Source of the DNA: an uncultured Alphaproteobacteria bacterium | GTDB taxonomy: Bacteria; Pseudomonadota; Alphaproteobacteria; Sneathiellales; Sneathiellaceae | Direction of reading: 5' to 3' | DNA: 5,489 nucleotides | Assembly (NCBI GenBank): GCA_937910835.1 | Contig: CALEMG010000230.1 | Location: 1-5,489, forward strand | In this document: positions 1-4,571 of the stretch, in pieces | Numbering within the stretch: the stretch's first letter is position 1 | Layout: each line of letters begins with the position of its first letter | Program-made: the position numbers and the translations under genes | The notes under the pieces: generated by a model | The model's database searches: none | The model's input: only the letters and a program-made list of their open reading frames with translations | What the model was told of the DNA's origin: nothing

Positions 1-158
1 TGGTCAGCGGCGGCCCGATCCGTCAGGAGCGCGAAAGCCGCACTTTGCGCTGTTTCGTCAATTACGAAAAAGTGGAAGGGCTGGTCGAGCTTCTGACTAA
101 TAAATGCTGCATGGGCGTTGATCTTCCAAAGGCCAAGATCGTTACCGAAGGCGGCTGA
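1..158 (+). CDS. arsR: ArsR/SmtB-family metalloregulator, C-terminal fragment (5' end outside window)
   Basis: The reading frame is open from base 3 to a TGA at 156-158 and gives the last 51 residues of a protein that begins left of the window. The fragment has a charged stretch typical of a winged-helix wing (RQERESRTLRC), then an amphipathic helix (VEGLVELLTNKCC), ending with a vicinal Cys-Cys pair (fragment residues 35-36). The pattern of an aromatic strand, then GLV-x-LLT-x-x-CC-x-G, is characteristic of ArsR repressors that bind As(III)/Sb(III) through C-terminal cysteines. Such proteins are homodimeric repressors that leave DNA when the metalloid binds. The next gene is an ArsP-type permease preceded by operator-like palindromes, which fits this role. 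The family call is recognition from a short fragment. The helix-turn-helix is not visible, so another SmtB/ArsR metal specificity is possible. Confidence 0.72.
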   Translation, partial: VSGGPIRQERESRTLRCFVNYEKVEGLVELLTNKCCMGVDLPKAKIVTEGG

Positions 159-176
159 TCAAGGCATGAATCTCAT

Positions 177-196
177 ATTTCGACAATTATCGAAAT
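177..196. promoter_or_regulatory. Operator-like inverted repeat upstream of the permease (site 1)
   Basis: ATTTCGA (177-183) and TCGAAAT (190-196) are perfect 7-bp inverted arms around a 6-base spacer that contains AATT. In all, 18 of 20 positions are symmetric. It begins 18 bases after the stop of the ArsR-like gene and lies ahead of the permease. Size and AT-rich symmetry suit a dimeric winged-helix repressor of the ArsR class. That the adjacent ArsR-like protein binds here is inference. Confidence 0.6.
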
Positions 197-202
197 AACA
201 GC

Positions 203-231
203 TTGCAATATTTCGAGCCGGATGTTATTTA
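203..231 (+). promoter_or_regulatory. Possible sigma-70-type promoter for the permease
   Basis: TTGCAA (203-208) and TATTTA (226-231) are separated by 17 bases, and each matches its consensus hexamer at four of six positions. The element sits between the two operator-like repeats. Transcription would start near 238, leaving a leader of about 26 bases before the ATG at 264. An alternative is TCGACA (180-185) with TGCAAT (204-209), 18 bases apart, whose -35 lies inside operator site 1. Neither is strong by eye. Confidence 0.3.
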
Positions 232-237
232 TTCATA

Positions 238-257
238 AATTCGATAAATCTGGAAAT
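238..257. promoter_or_regulatory. Second, imperfect operator-like repeat (site 2)
   Basis: AATTCGA (238-244), a 6-base spacer, and TGGAAAT (251-257) have the same arm length and spacing as site 1. Each arm differs from the site 1 arm at one base. Its start is 61 bases from that of site 1, close to six helical turns, so both would lie on roughly the same face of the DNA. It abuts the ATG at 258 and overlaps the only Shine-Dalgarno-like bases of the permease. A lone ATTTCGA half-site also occurs at 210-216. Confidence 0.4.
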
Positions 258-263
258 ATGGAT

Positions 264-1316
264 ATGTCTATTAACGAAGCTCTCCAAAGTCTGTCTCACA
301 GCCGGTCCCGTTTATGGGCCCTGTTAAGTGATCGCGTCATTCTTGCGGCGCTTTTCATTGTTCTCCTGGTGGCGATTGTCGATCCTGCTAATCTCCCCGT
401 CAGTCTCGCCTTTTTATGGGATGCGGTTGTTGGCATGGCGCCTTTCTTCGCCATTGCCATCGGCCTTGCCGCCTATTTCTCGGCAACCGGTGCCGACAAC
501 CTGATCGCGCGGGCCTTCTCCGGATCACCCATGACGGCGATCGCCGCCGCGTCGGTGGTAGGGGCTCTGTCTCCCTTCTGCTCCTGCGGGGTTATCCCGC
601 TGGTCGCCTCTCTTTTGACCGCTGGGGTTCCGCTCGCGCCAGTGATGGCCTTCTGGATCGCCTCCCCGATCATGGATCCGGAAATTTTCGTACTGACCTC
701 TGTCGGGATCGGTTTTGAATTTGCGGTTGGTAAAGCCGTGATTGCCATTGCGCTTGGCTTGTTCGCCGGGTCAGCCGTATACCTCCTGCAGCGACAGGGA
801 TGGGCGCTTGATCCGCTGAAAGGGGAGCTTTCGGGCTGCCGTAAGAGCATTTCGCTCTCCGGCCCGGTCGATGTACAGTGGAAATTCTGGCAGGAGCCGG
901 AGCGTTCGCGGCAGTTCGCTAACGCGGCGGCTTCCAACGGCTGGCTGATCGGTCGCTGGTTGATCCTCGCCTTCCTCATCGAAAGCCTGATGGTGACCTA
1001 TATCCCCACGAGCTTTATCGAGGCATTTGTCGGTCAGGATAATTTCTTCGCTATTCCTCTTGCCGTTCTAGTCGGGATCCCGAGCTATCTGAACGGGTAT
1101 GCCGCCATCCCGCTGGTGAGTGGGCTCATCGATTTAGGTATGTCCCAAGGTGCGGCAATGGCCTTTATGACGGCCGGTGCGGTTTCCTCCATCCCGGCGG
1201 CGATCGCGGTCTTCGGCCTGGTCAAGAAACCTGTGTTCGGTTTGTATCTCTTCCTCGGTATTTCGGGGTCGGTTGTGACCGGTATCGCCTGGCAGCTGTT
1301 GAGCGAATCTTTTTAA
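264..1316 (+). CDS. ArsP/UPF0718 (DUF318, COG0701) family membrane permease
   Basis: This polytopic inner-membrane permease belongs to the family that includes ArsP, an efflux transporter for trivalent organoarsenicals; other members are linked to different metals. About eight hydrophobic segments are visible, in two halves joined by a hydrophilic loop (roughly residues 176-226 from this start). The first half has the hallmark PFCSCGVIPL with a Cys-x-Cys pair (C106 and C108) and WIASPIMDPE; the second has GIPSYLNGYAAIPL and a mirrored AFMTAGAVSSIPA. The frame is also open from an ATG at 222, which would add 14 hydrophilic residues. I prefer 264 because GGAA at 252-255 gives a usable ribosome-binding spacing, while the extension runs over the putative promoter and operator; 258 is also possible. 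The 350-residue length suits the family. The ArsR-type neighbour favours arsenical or antimonial export, but the substrate is inferred. Confidence 0.85.
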   Translation: MSINEALQSLSHSRSRLWALLSDRVILAALFIVLLVAIVDPANLPVSLAFLWDAVVGMAPFFAIAIGLAAYFSATGADNLIARAFSGSPMTAIAAASVVGALSPFCSCGVIPLVASLLTAGVPLAPVMAFWIASPIMDPEIFVLTSVGIGFEFAVGKAVIAIALGLFAGSAVYLLQRQGWALDPLKGELSGCRKSISLSGPVDVQWKFWQEPERSRQFANAAASNGWLIGRWLILAFLIESLMVTYIPTSFIEAFVGQDNFFAIPLAVLVGIPSYLNGYAAIPLVSGLIDLGMSQGAAMAFMTAGAVSSIPAAIAVFGLVKKPVFGLYLFLGISGSVVTGIAWQLLSESF

Positions 1317-1400
1317 AAGGGATCGCTCACTGTCTTCGGGCGGCACGCTAAAAGGCGAGGGTGATGCCTCGTAACTATAAGAAAAACATGAGCAAAGCGA

Positions 1401-1428
1401 TAGCCGGCCCATTTAATAGGGCCGGCTA
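1401..1428 (+). terminator. GC-rich hairpin downstream of the permease
   Basis: TAGCCGGCCC (1401-1410) pairs perfectly with GGGCCGGCTA (1419-1428) across an 8-base AT loop. An AT-rich stretch (ATTTAATATTAA) follows, but there is no unbroken T run, so it is a weaker intrinsic terminator than the one at 1967-1997. It lies 84 bases after the permease stop and most likely ends that transcript or protects its 3' end. The rest of 1317-1532 shows only a small CGAGG/CCTCG stem at 1356-1371 and no convincing promoter. Confidence 0.6.
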
Positions 1429-1520
1429 ATTTAATATTAACCTTTAATCGATACGCTTTTCACCATAGCGATAGGTCTCCTTGTTTTCCGTGGGGTTAAT
1501 GACGAGGCAAATTCGCGGAA

Positions 1521-1528
1521 AAGGAGGA
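1521..1528 (+). promoter_or_regulatory. Strong ribosome-binding site deciding the start at 1533
   Basis: AAGGAGGA, close to a full anti-16S complement, ends four bases before the ATG at 1533. The internal ATG at 1584, which would give a more typical 28-residue signal peptide, has nothing similar in front of it. This fixes 1533 as the likely start and predicts efficient translation. Confidence 0.8.
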
Positions 1529-1532
1529 GCGT

Positions 1533-1901
1533 ATGTTAAGTTTTATTAACCATACCAGGCATTTTGTCATTCGTAATGTCGGCATGCGCTCTGTCATTTC
1601 TTTTGGACTTGCAGTGCTCTTTATCGCAGCCACGTTGGTTTCATTCCAAGTGACAGACGCAACAGCCCAGAATGTGTGCTTTGAGCGAACCGCACTAATG
1701 AAGCATTTGGACGGCAAATTTGAAGAGGCACCGATTGCCGCGGGCCTCGCCGCGAATGGAAGCGTGCTTGAACTGTTTTCGAGCCCCGACGGTGTCACCT
1801 GGACAATAGTTTTGACCCAGCCAAATGGCGCAACCTGTGTGATGGCGTCCGGTGAATCCTGGGTCGGTATGAAAAAGCCCAAGAAAGGCAAGGTCAGCTA
1901 G
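1533..1901 (+). CDS. Small secreted or periplasmic protein of unknown function
   Basis: I recognise no named family. The 122-residue product has a basic N-terminal region (residues 1-19), a hydrophobic core (about 20-38) and an Ala-Thr-Ala at 43-45 that would suit signal peptidase I. The predicted mature protein is about 77 residues, starting near Q46. It holds exactly two cysteines, C49 and C102, which could form one disulfide. Between them are alternating beta-strand-like segments (GSVLELFSS, VTWTIVLTQ, TCVMASGESW). The tail is lysine-rich (KKPKKGK). Proteins with this CFER...LELF...TWT...GESW pattern occur, as I recall, as short hypothetical exported proteins in alphaproteobacteria. The signal could instead act as a membrane anchor. 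The gene stands alone between two hairpins, so it is probably monocistronic. Confidence 0.75.
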   Translation: MLSFINHTRHFVIRNVGMRSVISFGLAVLFIAATLVSFQVTDATAQNVCFERTALMKHLDGKFEEAPIAAGLAANGSVLELFSSPDGVTWTIVLTQPNGATCVMASGESWVGMKKPKKGKVS

Positions 1902-1904
1902 CCG

Positions 1905-1960
1905 CATATACATGCGTAATAAAAGCGCGTAGCGTCAGGTAAGGCTTTGTGATGTATATG
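1905..1960 (+). repeat. 9-bp inverted repeat in the 3' untranslated region
   Basis: CATATACAT (1905-1913) and ATGTATATG (1952-1960) are perfect reverse complements separated by 38 bases. They lie just after the TAG stop at 1899-1901 and just before the terminator stem at 1967. In RNA this could close a long 3' stem-loop in front of the terminator hairpin. The function is unknown, and the AT-rich arms are only moderately stable. Confidence 0.45.
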
Positions 1961-1966
1961 GTTGGG

Positions 1967-1997
1967 AAGGGCCGGATCGTTTGATCCGGCCCTTTTT
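1967..1997 (+). terminator. Rho-independent terminator
   Basis: AAGGGCCGGATC (1967-1978) pairs perfectly with GATCCGGCCCTT (1983-1994) over a four-base GTTT loop. The stem runs directly into further T residues, making five consecutive T at 1993-1997. It ends transcription of the secreted-protein gene. Read on the minus strand the stem is followed by CCCAACC with no T run, so it should work poorly as a terminator for the convergent operon. Confidence 0.9.
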
Positions 1998-2011
1998 ACT
2001 GAATGCGCAGA

Positions 2012-2404
2012 TTATCTTGCGGCGGGAAGCAGGAACGCGTGCCGCGCAAAATCGGAATGCAGCCGTTCCGGCTCATACCATCTTGCCAACAGGTTTTTCG
2101 AGAAAAGTTCCGGGCTTCGTGCTGCAAAAACCTCAAAATCATCATATCGGTCCATTGCCATATGTTCCGCGATCAGACTCATAAAGGCATAGGTGATCGT
2201 AGCGTTGAATTTCTGCGGGGCTCCCGCCTTGGCGGCGAGTGTCCGGATGCCGGTTGCATATTCGAACGCGGCGTCTGTGTAGCTAAGATTTCGGAGAAGC
2301 TCATAGGCGACCTGAACATGTTCCCGGTGATGAAATGCATTGTTGTCCAGCTCGCGCGCCAGAAACGACTGCGTCAGCGCTGAATATTCCGATTGATCTG
2401 TCAT
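2012..2404 (-). CDS. Uncharacterised FHHREHV-motif protein, second gene of a two-gene operon
   Basis: I cannot assign a function. The 130-residue product is predicted soluble and largely helical, with no signal peptide or membrane segment. Its most distinctive element is FHHREHV (residues 24-30), with H25, H26 and H29 spaced HHxxH; further histidines are H81 (AEHM), H116 and H122. A conserved-looking end reads LLARWYEPERLHSDFARHAFLLP. I recall similar short proteins (FHHxxHV near the start, WY...RL.S..AR..FL.P at the end) as hypothetical proteins in Proteobacteria. The histidine cluster could bind a metal, but that is inference. The ATG overlaps the stop of the upstream gene by four bases (ATGA). 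AAGGA at 2414-2418 is nine bases upstream, so translation is probably coupled. The stop lies just beyond the convergent terminator. Confidence 0.8.
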   Translation of the reverse strand: MTDQSEYSALTQSFLARELDNNAFHHREHVQVAYELLRNLSYTDAAFEYATGIRTLAAKAGAPQKFNATITYAFMSLIAEHMAMDRYDDFEVFAARSPELFSKNLLARWYEPERLHSDFARHAFLLPAAR

Positions 2405-2652
2405 TTATCTGTTTCCTTCATCCTGTGGCTGTCCTCGGCGGTCAAAGCCAGATCATAAACACTCTTGAGCTGGTCAATTTTCTTGAGGGTTCTCTTGGAG
2501 AAGGGGGGCTTATTCTCAAAACAATGAAGCGCCATTCCCTCGACCAGATCGCCCACCGTTATATCGAGATGCTCAGCAAGCCCCTTGAGGACTTTCAGAA
2601 TTCTTTTCTCAACGCGAATGCCCGTCTGGACACGTTCAATAGGTTTTGTCAT
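2401..2652 (-). CDS. Small ribbon-helix-helix-like protein, first gene of the operon
   Basis: The 83-residue product looks like an Arc/MetJ/CopG-fold DNA-binding protein. A short strand (VQTGIRV, residues 8-14) is followed by a basic helix (EKRILKVLKGLAEHLD, 15-30), a turn (ITVGD) and a second helix (LVEGMALHCFE, 36-46). A lysine-rich C-terminal extension of about 37 residues follows (FSKRTLKKIDQLKSVYDLAL). RHH proteins dimerise through the strand and usually repress their own promoters, which suits the palindrome just upstream. The frame also opens nine codons earlier at 2679 (and at 2670), but those codons lie inside the palindrome and none of the starts has a Shine-Dalgarno sequence. I chose 2652, which places the operator outside the gene. 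The downstream gene overlaps by four bases. It could be an antitoxin-like partner or a simple regulator. The fold is judged by eye. Confidence 0.72.
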   Translation of the reverse strand: MTKPIERVQTGIRVEKRILKVLKGLAEHLDITVGDLVEGMALHCFENKPPFSKRTLKKIDQLKSVYDLALTAEDSHRMKETDK

Positions 2653-2654
2653 TT

Positions 2655-2678
2655 TGTTATATTGGTACATATATAACA
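2655..2678. promoter_or_regulatory. 24-bp palindrome, probable autoregulatory operator
   Basis: TGTTATAT (2655-2662) and ATATAACA (2671-2678) are perfect inverted arms. The dyad centre also coincides with a GTAC at 2665-2668, so 20 of 24 positions are symmetric. It sits between the divergent RHH-like gene and the VOC gene, directly before the preferred RHH start at 2652. The position suits a self-binding RHH repressor that may affect both directions. The binding protein is inferred. Confidence 0.6.
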
Positions 2679-2687
2679 TTTTGTCAA
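2656..2687 (-). promoter_or_regulatory. Candidate promoter of the RHH/FHHREHV operon
   Basis: Read on the minus strand, a perfect TTGACA lies at 2687-2682. The -10 box is ambiguous: CAATAT at the normal 17-base spacing matches only half of the consensus, while TATAAC (2661-2656) matches five of six but at 20 bases. Either choice puts the palindrome across the spacer and -10 region. Transcription would begin very near the ATG at 2652, so the mRNA could be leaderless, which fits the lack of a Shine-Dalgarno sequence. Confidence 0.35.
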
Positions 2688-2703
2688 CTGCGGGCTATAC
2701 AAT
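2673..2703 (+). promoter_or_regulatory. Possible divergent promoter for the VOC gene
   Basis: ATAACA (2673-2678) and TATACA (2696-2701) are 17 bases apart with four of six matches each; TACAAT (2698-2703) is a slightly better -10 at 19 bases. The -35 overlaps the right arm of the palindrome, so the operator could also influence this gene. The leader would be about 55-60 bases. Confidence 0.25.
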
Positions 2704-2765
2704 AATTGAAAGTGCATGTAGCTTGCTTTCGGGGCTTTCTGCAGATCAGATAAGAAGGAAAAAAG

Positions 2766-3137
2766 ATGATTGGTTATGTGACCCTCGGGACGAATGATAT
2801 TGAAAAAGCAACGGAATTTTATGACGACCTGCTCAGTGAAATTGGAGCGAAACGCGTGCTTAGCAATGAGCGCCTCCGGATGTGGAGTACGGCACCTGGA
2901 CAGCCGATGCTGGCTGTTATCAAGCCATATGATGGGGAGGCGGCAACCATCGGCAACGGGACAATGACGGCCATTCTCCTTGAGAACGCTGAAATGGTTG
3001 GAAAAATGCATGCCAAGGCGTTGTCGATGGGATGTAAGGACGAAGGCCCGCTGGGCCCCCGCGGTTCAGGACGGTCCGTAGTAGCTTATTTCCGGGACCT
3101 GGAAGGCCATAAGCTTGCCTTTTACGCACCGGCTTAA
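2766..3137 (+). CDS. VOC-superfamily (glyoxalase/bleomycin-resistance fold) protein
   Basis: The 123-residue single-domain protein has the two beta-alpha-beta-beta-beta modules of the VOC fold. Module one starts MIGYVTLGTNDIEKATEFYDDLLSEIG (residues 1-27) and continues through RLRMWSTAPGQPMLAVIKPY. Module two runs from GNGTMTAILLENAE (63-76) through HAKALSMGCKDEGPLGPRG to VVAYFRDLEGHKLAFYAP. Length and segment order are normal for the small cytosolic VOC proteins common in Proteobacteria. The positions that carry metal ligands in glyoxalase I-like enzymes appear replaced: Y4 or V5 in the first strand, T66 or nearby at the start of module two, and A118 where a Glu is usual after DxxGxK. A standard metal-dependent reaction is therefore doubtful and the substrate is unknown. 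AAGGA at 2755-2759 is well spaced from this ATG. The gene converges on the phosphohexomutase with 18 bases between stops. Confidence 0.88.
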   Translation: MIGYVTLGTNDIEKATEFYDDLLSEIGAKRVLSNERLRMWSTAPGQPMLAVIKPYDGEAATIGNGTMTAILLENAEMVGKMHAKALSMGCKDEGPLGPRGSGRSVVAYFRDLEGHKLAFYAPA

Positions 3138-3155
3138 AGCGCCGGATCGCCTCTC

Positions 3156-4535
3156 CTAAAAAGTCGGGGCGTTCACGTTCGCATTCAGGAGCGCTTGCTG
3201 AAGCTGGGATTTAAGGCGGGAAAGCCCCGCATTATTCCTGGCTTCACAGCGTGCGACCAGAACTGCCTGCGTATTGGATGCGCGCAAGAGCCACCAGCCG
3301 TCTTCCGTGTTTACACGGACGCCATCAATATCTGAATAATCCGCACCTGCCGCGGCCAGAGCATCCTGAATGCGAGTGACAGCGCCGAATTTTTCCTCAT
3401 CCGGGCATGCGAAGCGCAGCTCCGGCGTATTGATCATTTCCGGCAATTCATCACGCATCTGGTCAAGAGATTGCTCGTTTGCGCCGACAATATTGAGCAG
3501 ACGGAGCGCGACATATAGCGCATCGTCATAGCCGTAGTAGTGGTCATTATAGAATATATGGCCGCTCATCTCCCCGGCGAGGGGGGCGTTGACTTCCTGC
3601 ATTTTCGACTTGATCAGAGAATGGCCGGTCCGCCACATGATTGGATCACCGCCTAGATTGCGCACTGCGTCAAAGAGGATCTGGCTTGCCTTCACATCGG
3701 CAATAATGGGTGCGCCTGGGCGGTTCGCCAGAATTTCCTTTGAAAGGATGGCGAGCAGTTGGTCGCCCCAGAGAATGCGTCCTTGTCCGTCGACAACGCC
3801 GATGCGGTCGCCGTCGCCGTCGAAAGCGATGCCGAGATCGGCATTTACACCCTTCACGGTATGGATCAGATCTTCGAGGTTTTCTGCGACCGTCGGGGCA
3901 GGGTGATGGTTTGGGAAGCTGCCGTCGATTTCATCGAACAAAAGCATATGACTTCCGGGAAGCTTGGCGACCAGTTTACGCAAAACCTCACCTGTGACGC
4001 CGTTGCCGCAGTCCCAGACCACATTCAGATCGCGACCGCCGACAAAATCCTGCAGGACACGAGACACATATTCTTCCATAATGGGATGATCGATAACGCG
4101 TCCCGTACCCTCCTCAAACGGACCGGAGGTGCTTAATTTTCCAAGCTCCTGGATTTGGGTGCCATAAAAGGATTTGCCACCCAGCATCATCTTGAAGCCA
4201 TTATGGCTCGGAGGATTGTGGGAACCGGTGATCATAATCCCGCCGCCGGCCTTCAGGGCATAGGTGGCATAGTAAAGCATCGGGGTGGGGCCCATGCCGA
4301 TATCGAAGACGTCAACGCCCGTCGATGTGAGTCCCTTTGTCAGGGCGGCCTTCAGCTTTGGCGAAGTCTTCCGTCCATCATAGCCGATGGCGACATTGTG
4401 AAATCCCCCTTGCTTGAGCAGGGTTCCAAAGCTGCGGCCGATGGCTTCGGCATCCGCTTCGAAAAGGGTTTCATCGATGACCCCCCGGATATCATATTCG
4501 CGCAAAATGGTAGGGTTGAATTCATGCTTGGTCAT
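3156..4535 (-). CDS. pgmG: Phosphoglucomutase/phosphomannomutase (alpha-D-phosphohexomutase superfamily)
   Basis: The enzyme interconverts the 6- and 1-phosphates of glucose and mannose, feeding UDP-glucose and GDP-mannose synthesis in the cytoplasm. All four signature loops of the superfamily are present: the phosphoserine loop TGSHNP (103-108, catalytic S105), the metal-binding DGDGDR (239-244), the sugar-specificity loop GEMSGH (321-326) and the phosphate-binding RASNTQ (418-423). REYDIRG at 12-18 is the usual N-terminal motif. The 459-residue length is complete and normal. The sequence, beginning with FNPTILREYDIRG, resembles sphingomonad PgmG; AlgC or ManB would be equivalent names. GGGAAG on the minus strand at 4550-4545 is a plausible ribosome-binding site nine bases from the ATG. 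It lies 36 bases downstream of the UDP-glucose dehydrogenase gene on the same strand, so they are probably cotranscribed. Confidence 0.95.
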   Translation of the reverse strand: MTKHEFNPTILREYDIRGVIDETLFEADAEAIGRSFGTLLKQGGFHNVAIGYDGRKTSPKLKAALTKGLTSTGVDVFDIGMGPTPMLYYATYALKAGGGIMITGSHNPPSHNGFKMMLGGKSFYGTQIQELGKLSTSGPFEEGTGRVIDHPIMEEYVSRVLQDFVGGRDLNVVWDCGNGVTGEVLRKLVAKLPGSHMLLFDEIDGSFPNHHPAPTVAENLEDLIHTVKGVNADLGIAFDGDGDRIGVVDGQGRILWGDQLLAILSKEILANRPGAPIIADVKASQILFDAVRNLGGDPIMWRTGHSLIKSKMQEVNAPLAGEMSGHIFYNDHYYGYDDALYVALRLLNIVGANEQSLDQMRDELPEMINTPELRFACPDEEKFGAVTRIQDALAAAGADYSDIDGVRVNTEDGWWLLRASNTQAVLVARCEARNNAGLSRLKSQLQQALLNANVNAPTF

Positions 4536-4571
4536 TTACTGTTACTTCCCAGAATTCCGATTTTCCTGAAC

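Noticed and set aside
473..979. Minus-strand open frame of 168 codons inside the permease gene
   Set aside because: It is a shadow of the permease; the translation is low-complexity and domain-free.
1364..1429. A 21-codon open frame (MPRNYKKNMSKA...) with GAGGG close upstream of its ATG
   Set aside because: Its 3' half is the 1401-1428 hairpin and its ATG falls in the loop of a small CGAGG/CCTCG stem. The ribosome-binding spacing is too tight and nothing shows conservation.
1430..1532. Promoter-like hexamers such as TTGTTT (1481) with GTTAAT (1495) before the secreted-protein gene
   Set aside because: Spacing is far too short and no other pair is convincing, so no promoter is annotated although one must exist or be read through.
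1962..2383. Several plus-strand open frames over the FHHREHV gene, some starting within the terminator
   Set aside because: They overlap the terminator stem or run antisense to the ATGA-coupled operon, which has consistent start, ribosome-binding site and protein features.
2766..3137. VOC protein as ArsI, the C-As lyase partner of ArsP
   Set aside because: ArsI needs metal ligands and cysteine-based arsenical binding. This protein has one cysteine and lacks the usual ligands, and it is more than 1.4 kb from the permease with unrelated genes between.
3129..3145. CCGGC/GCCGG hairpin between the VOC gene and the phosphohexomutase as a bidirectional terminator
   Set aside because: The stem is only 5 bp and partly coding, and no T run follows it on either strand.
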